Positions 53,276 through 62,310 of a stretch of DNA of 64,000 bases are shown one piece after another (the stretch's first letter is position 1; each line of letters begins with the position of its first letter). The stretch covers positions 1-64,000 of the forward strand of contig CAYXHM010000004.1 in assembly GCA_964464965.1 (NCBI GenBank). The letters are read 5' to 3'. The notes under the pieces are model-generated. The model was not told the origin of the DNA. It did not search any database and worked only from the letters and a program-made list of their open reading frames with translations. A program made the translations under genes and the position numbers. This DNA is from UBA5543 sp964464965 (GTDB lineage: Bacteria; Bacteroidota; Bacteroidia; Chitinophagales; Chitinophagaceae).

Positions 53276-53803
53276 TTGAAGACCCTGCTCGATCATAATC
53301 AGCTTAATATAACACTGCAGCGGCTGGCCCACCAGCTGGTAGAAAACCATCTCAATTTCAGCAATACAGTTATTATAGGCATTCAACCTAGGGGTATCTG
53401 GCTCAGCGACCGTATTGCATCATTGCTGCGGGACATTACAGGAAGGGAGGATATAGACTACGGTAAGCTGGATATTACTTTTTACCGCGACGATGTACAC
53501 CAGGGTGATATACATGTACCTAAAAACACGGAAATAGAATTCAGCATAGAGGGCAGGCATGTAGTGTTGATAGATGATGTGCTGCACACCGGGCGCACTA
53601 TACGTTCTGCTATGGATGCCCTGATAGACTTTGGCAGGCCCAGCAGTGTTGAGCTTATGGTACTGATAGACAGGCGTTTCAGCAGGGAGTTGCCGATACA
53701 GCCTGACTATATAGGGCATACAGTAGATACCATCATTACCCAAAAAGTGAAGGTGTATTGGGCGGAGAAGGATAAGAAAGACGAAGTGGTACTAATTGAT
53801 TAA
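53276..53803 (+). CDS. pyrR: Bifunctional pyr regulator / uracil phosphoribosyltransferase
   Basis: 175 residues from a TTG at 53276; no better start exists and KTLLDHNQLNITLQRL after it is the expected N terminus. The PRPP loop is VVLIDDVLHTGRTIRSAMDAL. In Gram-positives PyrR controls pyrimidine genes by RNA attenuation; here it lies 17 bases before pyrB. No pyr attenuator was seen in front. Confidence 0.9.
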   Translation: MKTLLDHNQLNITLQRLAHQLVENHLNFSNTVIIGIQPRGIWLSDRIASLLRDITGREDIDYGKLDITFYRDDVHQGDIHVPKNTEIEFSIEGRHVVLIDDVLHTGRTIRSAMDALIDFGRPSSVELMVLIDRRFSRELPIQPDYIGHTVDTIITQKVKVYWAEKDKKDEVVLID

Positions 53804-53820
53804 ATAGATTAAAAGAATAA

Positions 53821-54753
53821 ATGTCGTTATCTGTAAAACACTTACTGGGCATAAAAGAGCTGCAAACGGAAGATATTCATACCATCTTTCGTACGGCAGA
53901 CAATTTTAAGAAAGTATTGCAACGGCAGATAAAAAAAGTACCCACACTGCGCGACACTACTGTTGCGAATGTATTTTTTGAAAACTCCACGCGTACACGC
54001 ATATCTTTTGAGCTGGCAGAAAAAAGACTGAGCGCTGACGTCGTTAACTTCTCGGCATCAGGTTCATCAGTGTCAAAAGGCGAAACGCTGGTAGATACGG
54101 TAAACAATATCCTGGCCATGAAGGTGGATATGGTGGTAATGCGCCACAGTGCCAGCGGCGCACCCTGGTTTCTTGCCAACCATATAGATGCCAGTATCAT
54201 TAATGCAGGAGATGGTATAAATGAACACCCTACGCAGGCGTTGCTTGATGCTTTTTCCATGCGTGAAAAACTGGGCGACCTTAAAGGGAAAAAAATAGCT
54301 ATCATTGGCGATATCATGCACTCAAGGGTAGCGCTCAGCAATATATTCTGCCTGAAAAAACTAGGTGCAGAAGTAATAGTAGCAGGGCCGCCCACACTTA
54401 TACCCAAACATATACAGGACCTGGGTGTAAAAGTGGAATATGATGTGAAAAAGGCGCTGGCATGGTGCGAAGTGGCCAACGTGCTGCGCATACAATTAGA
54501 AAGGCAGAATAAACCTTTGTTCTCAACCCTGCGGGAATATGCTATGTTTTACGGTATCAACAAAGACATGTTGCAGTCGTTGAAAAAAGAAATCGTCATT
54601 ATGCACCCCGGCCCTATAAACAGGGGGGTAGAGATAAACTCTGACGTAGCAGATGGCAAGCAGTCTATAATACTCGACCAGGTAGAAAACGGCGTAGCCA
54701 TCAGGATGGCGGTTATATATCTTCTTTCCGGTAAACGGGATTTAGTAGAATAA
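53821..54753 (+). CDS. pyrB: Aspartate carbamoyltransferase catalytic subunit
   Basis: 310 residues. The carbamoyl-phosphate motif is S56-T-R-T-R (FENSTRTRISFE), with DGINEHPTQALLDAF, GDIMHSRVALSN and MHPGPINRGVEI. It makes carbamoyl-aspartate in pyrimidine synthesis. No regulatory pyrI subunit follows. Its last 41 bases overlap the end of the convergent glycosyltransferase gene. Confidence 0.96.
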   Translation: MSLSVKHLLGIKELQTEDIHTIFRTADNFKKVLQRQIKKVPTLRDTTVANVFFENSTRTRISFELAEKRLSADVVNFSASGSSVSKGETLVDTVNNILAMKVDMVVMRHSASGAPWFLANHIDASIINAGDGINEHPTQALLDAFSMREKLGDLKGKKIAIIGDIMHSRVALSNIFCLKKLGAEVIVAGPPTLIPKHIQDLGVKVEYDVKKALAWCEVANVLRIQLERQNKPLFSTLREYAMFYGINKDMLQSLKKEIVIMHPGPINRGVEINSDVADGKQSIILDQVENGVAIRMAVIYLLSGKRDLVE

Positions 54754-56236
54754 AATCAAATTTTAACGGGAAGGTCTTTTTGTAAAGTGTGTACTGCTCC
54801 AGCCCGAATTCCTGCTGCTTAAAACCCATTTTACTGATGATGGGCAGTATGTTGTTATTACATACATTCTTATCTATCAGCACATAGTCTGTACTGTAAA
54901 ATACCGGGTTTACTTCCATTTGATTGTAGCGTTGCAGGTAGGCCAGGAAGGCATAGTCCTTATCACTTTCAGGGCAAATGCCCAACAACTGCCCTTTGGG
55001 GAATTGTGTGCGGATATATTTCATATTGCTGATGAGCTGGTGGTCGCGGCCGGGTTGTCCTATTTTACTGCCCAGGTACACACACAGCCCTGCTGAGATA
55101 ACTACCACAACCATCCTGAAATACTTTATGCCTTTATTTCCTGCCGGCCATCTTTCAGTAATGCCTGTATAATATGGATACACCACCAGCGACAATGCAA
55201 ATACAAAATAGGGTAGAGATGGTACCAGGTAGAAGGTTCTTTGTTTTACACTGAGCAAAATTGGTAAAGATGCACAAAGCCCTATTAATAAAAAGAGTAC
55301 AGCCAGTTTTTTGTGAGCCTTTATTTGCACAGGTACCACTTTTGCAATTTTTGCAATAATGAAGATGACAACCGCCAGCACTATTGGTGGCAGCATCTGC
55401 ATTAGTAAATCATATACAAGTGCCAACCTTCCCATGCTACCGCCGGTTATTTCTCTTTCACCGCCCAGTGCAGAAAGCACCTGCTCATCCAGGTAACGGT
55501 CAAAATTTGCCCTCGGTGCAGGAAATTGGTAAAGCAATAAGAAACAACCCGCAACTATAGTAGTAAGCAACACAGTGTAGCCTATTGCATTAAAAAAATC
55601 TTTGCTGCTGCGTATATGATATACCAGCCAGAATATTCCCGGTACTGCAAGTGGGAACGCGCCAACCGGGCCCTTTGTAAGTATTGCGGCTGTAGTCAGC
55701 AATCCTCCGCCGACCATTAACAGTATCGATTTTGCTGAATTATTTTGCTGAACGCCCTTGTATATGAGCAATACTGCTGCCATATCAAACATGGCCATGG
55801 TGCAGTCGAGTATATTGTTGGTATAGCCCCAGGTGACAGTTGGTATAATACACCAGAGCAGCAACGGAAGTGCAAAGCTGTATTTTGCCGTGTACTGTAA
55901 TCCACTCCATAGCTTCAGAAACAGGAATGATGTTGACAGCCATATAGCGAAACAGAATATTTTTTCAGTTAAGTAGTGGTCGCCAAATATTTTAAAAAAT
56001 ATAGCCTGAATGCCAAACATAAGTGGAGGGTGCTCGTGAAAGCCCCAGTCGCCACGATAGTATAAAGACCAGAAGCTACCTTTGCCTATGGCCAGGTTCC
56101 TGGATATAGCAGCATAAGTTACACCATCCAGGAAAATCCCTTCAGGTATGAGCCTGTCCAGTATCAGTGTACAAGTGACGATAAGTATTGTAATGCAAAC
56201 CGCAAGCCTTGTATTATTGCCACTTTTTATGTTCAA
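54713..56236 (-). CDS. GT-C fold glycosyltransferase (family 39/ArnT-like)
   Basis: 507 residues with about 11 membrane helices. The first periplasmic loop has IFLDGVTYAAISRNLA and the family motif HEHPPLMF; the C terminus is a soluble periplasmic part. Such enzymes move sugars from lipid-phosphate carriers to proteins or lipids. The acceptor is unknown. The 3' end overlaps pyrB by 41 bases on the other strand. Confidence 0.87.
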   Translation of the reverse strand: MNIKSGNNTRLAVCITILIVTCTLILDRLIPEGIFLDGVTYAAISRNLAIGKGSFWSLYYRGDWGFHEHPPLMFGIQAIFFKIFGDHYLTEKIFCFAIWLSTSFLFLKLWSGLQYTAKYSFALPLLLWCIIPTVTWGYTNNILDCTMAMFDMAAVLLIYKGVQQNNSAKSILLMVGGGLLTTAAILTKGPVGAFPLAVPGIFWLVYHIRSSKDFFNAIGYTVLLTTIVAGCFLLLYQFPAPRANFDRYLDEQVLSALGGEREITGGSMGRLALVYDLLMQMLPPIVLAVVIFIIAKIAKVVPVQIKAHKKLAVLFLLIGLCASLPILLSVKQRTFYLVPSLPYFVFALSLVVYPYYTGITERWPAGNKGIKYFRMVVVVISAGLCVYLGSKIGQPGRDHQLISNMKYIRTQFPKGQLLGICPESDKDYAFLAYLQRYNQMEVNPVFYSTDYVLIDKNVCNNNILPIISKMGFKQQEFGLEQYTLYKKTFPLKFDFILLNPVYRKEDI

Positions 56237-56433
56237 AATTTATCTGTGTATGGTTAATGGATTGTATTAGAAATTACCGGTTAAATATAAAAAACTTATC
56301 GGATGCCGGAAACAGGATTGCGAAACTAAGATTTAAGATAGAATGCTTTTTACTTGGCTGCCAAAGCTTATCTTTGCCAATTCGTTTAAAAGAGTGAGTG
56401 GAATAGTGATATTGTATAACCAAACAGAATTAT
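56237..56433. other. Divergent spacer before accD
   Basis: 197 bases between the glycosyltransferase start and accD. AT-rich; a TATCTTTG sequence near 56368 would make a good -7 box for accD. Nothing else is recognised. Confidence 0.45.
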
Positions 56434-57294
56434 ATGTCATCAACCTGGTTTCGACGTATTAAAAAGGGTATCCTTACAGGTACTCATGAAAAGAAAGAAG
56501 CCCCTGATGGACTTTGGCACAAATGTCCTGAGTGCAAGCATACCGTTACAAGGAAAGAACTTGAAGAGCAATTGTATGTATGCCCTAAATGCAACTATCA
56601 TAACAAGATAAACGCGGTAGAATATTTCTCCTTTTTGTTTGATGAGGAACAGCACGAGCTGTTGTTTGAAAATATCGCACCTGCGGATAAGCTTGGTTTT
56701 GTAGATATGAAGCCATACACAGACAGGCTGGTCAGCGCGCAGAAGGCTACCGGGCTGAAAGATGCTATGACTGTGGGTGTAGGGAAAGTAAAAGGAAGGA
56801 CATTGGTTGTAGCCTGCATGAACTTTAACTTTATAGGCGGGTCAATGGGTTCTGTTGTGGGTGAAAAAATCAGTAAATCAATAGATTATTGCATAGCCCA
56901 TAAGTTGCCGTTCATGATCATCTCAAAATCGGGTGGGGCGCGCATGATGGAGAGTGCGTTTTCGCTGATGCAGATGGCTAAAACCTCCGCGAAACTTACA
57001 CAACTGGCCAAAGCTGGATTGCCTTATATATCTTTAATGACAGACCCCACCACCGGTGGTGTTACTGCCTCTTATGCTATGCTGGGCGATGTAAATATTG
57101 CTGAGCCAAAGGCATTAATAGGTTTTGCAGGCCCGCGTATCATTAAAGAAACCATTAAAAAAGATTTACCTGAAGGGTTTCAACGCTCTGAATTTTTATT
57201 GGAGCACGGCTTTCTTGATTTTATTGTAAACAGGCACGACCTGACCAGCCAGTTGGCCACAACTATCGATTGGTTTTTAAAAGATAAAAACTAA
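56434..57294 (+). CDS. accD: Acetyl-CoA carboxylase carboxyltransferase subunit beta
   Basis: 286 residues. Zinc ribbon cysteines C31, C34, C50 and C53 (WHKCPECKHT, YVCPKCNYHNK), then the crotonase-like core VVACMNFNFIGGSMGSVVGEK, SKSGGARMMES and SYAMLGDVNIAEPKALIGFAGPR. With AccA it carboxylates acetyl-CoA at the first step of fatty acid synthesis. smpB begins three bases after its stop codon, so they share a transcript. Confidence 0.96.
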   Translation: MSSTWFRRIKKGILTGTHEKKEAPDGLWHKCPECKHTVTRKELEEQLYVCPKCNYHNKINAVEYFSFLFDEEQHELLFENIAPADKLGFVDMKPYTDRLVSAQKATGLKDAMTVGVGKVKGRTLVVACMNFNFIGGSMGSVVGEKISKSIDYCIAHKLPFMIISKSGGARMMESAFSLMQMAKTSAKLTQLAKAGLPYISLMTDPTTGGVTASYAMLGDVNIAEPKALIGFAGPRIIKETIKKDLPEGFQRSEFLLEHGFLDFIVNRHDLTSQLATTIDWFLKDKN

Positions 57295-57297
57295 CAA

Positions 57298-57747
57298 TTG
57301 GCCACACCACAGGTATATATAAAAAACCGCCCGGTAACGTTTGAGTATGCTATTGAAGACAAGCTTACTGCCGGTATTATGCTTACTGGTTCTGAAATAA
57401 AATCTGTAAGGGAAGGTAAGGTGAGTTTTAATGATAGTTATTGCTTTTTTCATGATGGTGAATTGTGGATTAAAAGCCTGCATATAGCTGAATATGTAAA
57501 CTCAGGTTATGCCGGGCACGACCCCACCAGGGAACGTAAGCTGCTGCTGAATAAAAAAGAACTGCGCAAATGGGCGCAGAAGATGAAAGAAAAAGGCCTG
57601 ACAATAGTGCCGCTTGCCATGTACATCAATGATAAGGGATATGCCAAACTGGATATAGGCCTGGCCAAAGGTAAAAAAGTACACGACAAGCGCGAATCAA
57701 TAAAGCAGCGCGATGTGGATAGGGAGATAAAGCGCTACTTGAAATAA
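57298..57747 (+). CDS. smpB: SsrA-binding protein
   Basis: 149 residues from a TTG at 57298, the only start that keeps the conserved N terminus (KNRPVTFEYAIEDKLTAGI). LTGSEIKSVREGKVSFNDSY, ERKLLLNKKEL and the basic tail HDKRESIKQRDVDREIKRYLK are all SmpB. It delivers tmRNA to stalled ribosomes. The tmRNA gene itself is not seen next to it. Confidence 0.94.
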   Translation: MATPQVYIKNRPVTFEYAIEDKLTAGIMLTGSEIKSVREGKVSFNDSYCFFHDGELWIKSLHIAEYVNSGYAGHDPTRERKLLLNKKELRKWAQKMKEKGLTIVPLAMYINDKGYAKLDIGLAKGKKVHDKRESIKQRDVDREIKRYLK

Positions 57748-57770
57748 TTTAATTCGTTTAATGTTTTATT

Positions 57771-57809
57771 AACGTATTAATACGTTATATTTGGATAATG
57801 ATACGTTAT
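57771..57809 (+). promoter_or_regulatory. Promoter with 16-base palindrome
   Basis: AACGTATTAATACGTT (57771-57786) is a perfect palindrome that runs into the -7 box TATATTTG (57786-57793). A second TACGTTAT (57802-57809) repeats the half-site just after the box. Position and symmetry suggest a repressor or activator site controlling the secreted-protein gene at 57835. Confidence 0.6.
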
Positions 57810-57834
57810 CGTTAATTGTCTAAACAAAAAACTT

Positions 57835-58569
57835 ATGCGAAAACTACTTTTACTCTTGTTAACTATCGTTGGCTGTTTGCAGGTACATGCACAACGGTAT
57901 GCAGATCTTAGTATTACATTAAATGCTCCTCATCCAAACTATGTTGCCTATTGGAACAAACCATTCCTTATTGATGCAGATATTAAAAATATTGGAGAAG
58001 ACACTGTAAGGTTTGACGACACACTTGCATTCGCACTTATATTTGATGGTAATGTTATCAGCTTTGGTTCGCCCGGGTCAACGAAGCCTTATTTAGAGCT
58101 AACAGGTACAATACTGGCTCCTGGCGGCAGTACCAATATCGCATTTAACTTTGGTGTAAACACGGGATGGGATACAGGCAGTACAGAAATGTGTGTTATG
58201 GCATATAACGTGAATACTGTTGATACCCTGCATGATACTGTAATGACTAACAATGAAAGTTGTAATACATTTTTTATATATAGTGGGGTGTCTGTAGGTA
58301 ACCTTGCAGCAAATTTATCTGACGTAAAGGTTTACCCTAATCCCGCAAATGGCATTGCGAATTTTGACGTTAAACTAAACACATCTGCCTCTGTTGAGAT
58401 GTGCATTACAGATATTACCGGCAAATTACTCATCAGGCATATAGAACAAACCATGGTAGGAAAATCACAACAAATACCCATAGACATATCGATGTTGTCA
58501 AGTGGCATGTATCTGTACTCTGTAACTGCAGGGCAGGAAAAAATGACTGGCAGGTTACAGGTACAATAA
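57835..58569 (+). CDS. Secreted protein with T9SS type A sorting domain
   Basis: 244 residues. Signal peptide 1-19 (LQVHAQ). The middle (about 20-145) is a beta-sandwich resembling CARDB-type domains (YADLSITLNAP ... IDADIKNIGEDTVRF ... LAPGGSTNIAF). The C-terminal 75 residues (VKVYPNPANGIANFDV ... GMYLYSVTAG ... GRLQVQ) are a T9SS type A sorting domain. Function unknown. It has a palindrome-containing promoter and a strong terminator, so it is a single regulated gene. Confidence 0.85.
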   Translation: MRKLLLLLLTIVGCLQVHAQRYADLSITLNAPHPNYVAYWNKPFLIDADIKNIGEDTVRFDDTLAFALIFDGNVISFGSPGSTKPYLELTGTILAPGGSTNIAFNFGVNTGWDTGSTEMCVMAYNVNTVDTLHDTVMTNNESCNTFFIYSGVSVGNLAANLSDVKVYPNPANGIANFDVKLNTSASVEMCITDITGKLLIRHIEQTMVGKSQQIPIDISMLSSGMYLYSVTAGQEKMTGRLQVQ

Positions 58570-58586
58570 TGACCTTAGAATAATGC

Positions 58587-58616
58587 AAAGAGCCCGGTAT
58601 ATATACCGGGCTCTTT
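58587..58616. terminator. Bidirectional terminator
   Basis: Perfect 14-base arms AAAGAGCCCGGTAT/ATACCGGGCTCTTT with a two-base centre, T-rich on both outward strands, between two convergent genes. Confidence 0.9.
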
Positions 58617-58634
58617 TATTGATGTTTAGTCTGA

Positions 58635-59963
58635 TTAATCTATTTCATCTCTGAATACTATGCCGTGCTCGCTTAATTCGGCTAGCACAGGCCTGTAAAC
58701 GGCTTGCATATTGGGTATATGTACACCAACAGGTGGCTTTATTTTTTTAGTAACTATCAGTTTTGCCAGGATGGCCATGGGCAGTCCAACAGTCTTCGCC
58801 ATTGCGGAGTGTTTGCTGTTTTCGCCTTTAAGTGTCATCGTGCTGGTAATGGTGGTTTTCTTGTTGGATTTGTGCATATACTCTATTTCATGCCTCATTA
58901 TAACAAGGTCTTTGTCATCAGGCTTCATACTCCACTTGCGCAATAGTATATCCAGCAATATATCTGCAGAATTTGTTTTTTGGGGTTTTATAGGTTCTTC
59001 TTCAAATATTCCCAGCCATGCTACCATATTCATAGTTGCATCGTCCACATCAGTTCCCGCTTTCTTTGCTGCTTGTTGTAATAACGGGCTTTTATCATCA
59101 AAGCTGTTCTTTTGTCTCACCCAGTCTACGTAGGTAGTTGCTTTTACATGGTCATCAGGGTCTGTAAGGCCCAGTTGTACTAAAACATTCCAACCCTTGA
59201 TAAAACCCTGGTACCTGTAGGTAGCCCGCATGAAGGTTTTGGCTTCCCGTAAATCATATTGCGCAAGATAATCCAGCGAGTCGCGGTTGGGATAATAAAC
59301 CAGTGGACCTACACCATCTATTTTTGCACCTTTTTTAGGGTTGGCAAACAGTTCATGATAAGTCAGTTCAACTTCCTTGCCGTTTGCCAGGTACTTTGCG
59401 CCCTTGTTGCCTGCCAGCACCACGTTCCTGGGGTTCCAGCTGAATTTGTAGTGCCACGGGTTTGTATCTGATTCTGATGATACCAGCCCCCCCGTATAAG
59501 ACTTGAAAGAAGTAATAACACCGGCTACTTTCTGAATACTGTATATCAGTTGGCTGGCAGTCATATGGTCTATACCTGGGTCTAGGCCCATTTCACACAT
59601 AAACATAACACCAGCCTTTATTGCCTCTTCATTCATTGCTTTCATCTCGGCAGAGATGTATGAAGAAGTGATCAGGTGCTTTTTGTATTTCAGGCAATCT
59701 TTTGCCAGTAATGTGTGCAGTTCCGGCGGCATCAGCGAAATAACAATGTCACTTTCACTTACCAGCTTAGCCCTTTCCTTATCGTCATGTATGTCTAGTA
59801 CACGGGCTTCTGACGATGGATGTTTGTTTGTTTTGTCTATTATCGCCTCAAGGTTATTGTCTGCGACTATAACCTTCCACCGGGCACGCTGCGCGTGAGA
59901 TAATAGATAGTCAATAAGGTACACAGATGTTTTACCTGCACCTACAACAAGAATTGTCTGCAT
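58635..59963 (-). CDS. Saccharopine dehydrogenase family protein
   Basis: 442 residues. NAD(P)-binding LVVGAGKTSVYLIDYLL at the N terminus, ISLMPPELHTLLAKDCL, TSSYISAEMKAMNEEA, CEMGLDPGIDHM and the SAC catalytic-domain pattern SYTGGLVSSESDTNPWHYKFSWNP. It resembles the saccharopine reductase half of fungal and plant lysine enzymes. Many Bacteroidota have one of these outside a lysine cluster, so lysine catabolism is likely but not proven. Confidence 0.88.
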   Translation of the reverse strand: MQTILVVGAGKTSVYLIDYLLSHAQRARWKVIVADNNLEAIIDKTNKHPSSEARVLDIHDDKERAKLVSESDIVISLMPPELHTLLAKDCLKYKKHLITSSYISAEMKAMNEEAIKAGVMFMCEMGLDPGIDHMTASQLIYSIQKVAGVITSFKSYTGGLVSSESDTNPWHYKFSWNPRNVVLAGNKGAKYLANGKEVELTYHELFANPKKGAKIDGVGPLVYYPNRDSLDYLAQYDLREAKTFMRATYRYQGFIKGWNVLVQLGLTDPDDHVKATTYVDWVRQKNSFDDKSPLLQQAAKKAGTDVDDATMNMVAWLGIFEEEPIKPQKTNSADILLDILLRKWSMKPDDKDLVIMRHEIEYMHKSNKKTTITSTMTLKGENSKHSAMAKTVGLPMAILAKLIVTKKIKPPVGVHIPNMQAVYRPVLAELSEHGIVFRDEID

Positions 59964-60074
59964 ATATTCGCAACTATAAAGGGGTCTGATATCAAATTTA
60001 AAATTGTTTCATCATTTTTTCTGATAATGGCAATATTTATTTTTGATTGTGTATATTTTTTATAAATTACTAAT

Positions 60075-60497
60075 ATGTGGAAACTGCCAAAACCGCTTCT
60101 TGACGAACTAAATGCGTTATCTAATAACACAATGGCTGCTGCCCTGGATATTTCATTTACGGAAATAGGGGACAACTACCTGAAAGCGCAAATGCCGGTA
60201 AATGATAATTCAAGGCAACCCTATGGTTTGTTACATGGTGGCGCTTCTGCTGCACTCGCAGAAACCATTGGCAGTGTAGCGTCCTCTTTGTGTATAGATA
60301 AAGAGCGCTATATATGCGTTGGCCTCGAAATAAACTGTAATCATATAAGAGGTAAAAAAGATGGCATAGTAACAGCCACCGCTACTCCATTACACATAGG
60401 TGCCTCTACACATGTATGGGATATAAAAATACATGACGAACGGGATAAGCTTATTTGTGTAAGCCGGCTGACAGTAGCTATATTGAAAAAAACCTAA
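60075..60497 (+). CDS. PaaI-type hotdog thioesterase
   Basis: 140 residues, one hotdog domain. The active-site segment is RQPYGLLHGGASAALAETIGS, as in YdiI/MenI and PaaI. Because the neighbourhood encodes MqnE (futalosine pathway), a role in the MenI menaquinone step is less likely than a general acyl-CoA thioesterase role. Its stop codon overlaps that of the convergent glycosyltransferase gene by four bases. Confidence 0.87.
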   Translation: MWKLPKPLLDELNALSNNTMAAALDISFTEIGDNYLKAQMPVNDNSRQPYGLLHGGASAALAETIGSVASSLCIDKERYICVGLEINCNHIRGKKDGIVTATATPLHIGASTHVWDIKIHDERDKLICVSRLTVAILKKT

Positions 60498-62059
60498 CGC
60501 ATTTTTACAATCCTGTATATAGGACTGTTTAATACCCGCTGCTCGTGAATTATTTCAGCATCCGGGTACTTCTCAGATGGTTGTTTAAAAGGTTGTGTTC
60601 TGAAATATTCTACATAGTAATCAAGCTGGTCGTGATCTTTATCGGCCAGGAGTATAAACCTGTCCTTGTACTTATTATCCAGGAAAGAAAGATTGTAATA
60701 TACAACGCTCTGCCATCCATCCTGGTTTATTTTAATCTTCGGCTCATCAGTATAATTTGCAAGCCACTCCAGGGCTTGTTTGTTGCATACTGCCCAGTAA
60801 TCAAGCTCGTAATGGTTATACAGGTAATCTTTTTCATGAGAAACGAAATGGTTAAAATACACCTGTTGAAAAGGATGATACTTTATCATAAACTGCGCCA
60901 GTATTATCATCTGCAACCCGCACAGTACCAGGATTATTTTCCGTGCCTTGGTTTTTAGTATTTCATTTAATGCATATCCTGCCATGATGATAAATGGCGG
61001 GTAAATAAAAAACATATGCCGCCAGCTGTCATACAACACGGGTTTTGTAATGATAACCATAGCCACCGGCAGGGTAAAGCATACAAATGATAGTAACAGT
61101 ATGCGGTTGGTAGTTCCCTTTATTAAAAATGCGGGCCTTGCTACGCATCGTATTACAAACAGGGCCATACCGGGTATACCCAGTAATATCCACAGTTCAG
61201 GTGTGGTTATTCCGAAAGATACAGGTATATACGTCCACGGTAGTTTGGTGGAAAGTATGCGTTCACCATTAAATAATACATCATATACCCAGTCAAATTT
61301 GGCATAGCTGTTATATGCAAAAACGAGATTGTCTATCGGTTTAACCCATAGGGCCGGCCAACTTACGTACAACGCTATGCAAATGCCACACAGGTAAATA
61401 ATACCTTGCAATACAACCCGCTTTGCATTTCCGTCCTTTGCGCGTATTGCTGCAACTAAGTCAATAAGAAAAATCAGGGCTACCGGTGCTATTATCACCA
61501 GGTTCATCAGCCTGACACAGCCGCTGTATCCGCACACAAGCCCGAAAAGAAAGAATAGTATATATTTCTGCCGGTTAAATGCCCAGTAGGCCGCCGCAAT
61601 GCACAAAATAATCATACACAACGCGGGTATGTCTTTAGGGTTAAAAAAACTGTGTGCAAACAATACCGGATTATATATAAGCGCTATAAGCGTTATACAG
61701 GCCAACAACTTGTTTTTAAATAGCTGATACACTAAAGCATAGCCCACCATCATAGATGTTAAGAAGAAAAAGTATGTTGCTATATGCCTCATCAGGAAGA
61801 CATTTCTATACTCCGTTACCCCTAATATTTTTTCCAGGAATATCAGTGGCCATTCAAAGCCGGGGCTATGGTCCCGGAATATAAAATTTACATACTCAGG
61901 GTTTCTTCCCATGGCATATTCATAGGCCTGGTAGCCTATCCCCCGCTGGCTGTCTTCGTCAATTGACAAACCGTAATCGGGGAATATCAATAGCCCAATA
62001 ACCAGGGATAAAATAAATATTGTGATAGCGGGCCAGTGGGCAGTTATGATTTTTTTCAT
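60494..62059 (-). CDS. GT-C fold membrane glycosyltransferase
   Basis: 521 residues from the ATG at 62059 (the frame continues seven codons further). About 11 membrane helices. The first loop has the acidic pair in LSIDEDSQRGIGY, followed by DHSPGFEWPL and SFFNPKDIPALCM; the C terminus is soluble. It resembles dolichyl-phosphate-mannose-protein mannosyltransferase-like proteins. The donor and acceptor are unknown. It is not a close relative of the gene at 54713. Confidence 0.82.
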   Translation of the reverse strand: MKKIITAHWPAITIFILSLVIGLLIFPDYGLSIDEDSQRGIGYQAYEYAMGRNPEYVNFIFRDHSPGFEWPLIFLEKILGVTEYRNVFLMRHIATYFFFLTSMMVGYALVYQLFKNKLLACITLIALIYNPVLFAHSFFNPKDIPALCMIILCIAAAYWAFNRQKYILFFLFGLVCGYSGCVRLMNLVIIAPVALIFLIDLVAAIRAKDGNAKRVVLQGIIYLCGICIALYVSWPALWVKPIDNLVFAYNSYAKFDWVYDVLFNGERILSTKLPWTYIPVSFGITTPELWILLGIPGMALFVIRCVARPAFLIKGTTNRILLLSFVCFTLPVAMVIITKPVLYDSWRHMFFIYPPFIIMAGYALNEILKTKARKIILVLCGLQMIILAQFMIKYHPFQQVYFNHFVSHEKDYLYNHYELDYWAVCNKQALEWLANYTDEPKIKINQDGWQSVVYYNLSFLDNKYKDRFILLADKDHDQLDYYVEYFRTQPFKQPSEKYPDAEIIHEQRVLNSPIYRIVKMR

Positions 62060-62278
62060 TCTCGAGTATAAACAGCACATTGAAAATAAGAAAAAGCATG
62101 TAAACCAGTACTATTTAATATCTTTTATTGAATATATACCTGATTTTAAAACAATGAATAACGCCGGTTTGTAAGAGTTATGCAATATTGTGTCATTTGT
62201 TCCGGCCAATTAAGGGATTTACTGTTAAAATGCACACATGTGTATATGTTTTACCCTCTATTTAAGGGCTTTTTTCGC

Positions 62279-62286
62279 TATATTTG
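62279..62286 (+). promoter_or_regulatory. -7 box of gyrA
   Basis: TATATTTG, consensus, 25 bases before the gyrA start codon. No clear -33 TTTG at the expected distance. Confidence 0.65.
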
Positions 62287-62310
62287 CACATCGTATTTTT
62301 TAGATAAATT

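Noticed and set aside
60075..60497. Naming the hotdog thioesterase menI
   Set aside because: The window encodes MqnE of the futalosine route, which does not use the DHNA-CoA step; sequence alone does not decide the substrate.
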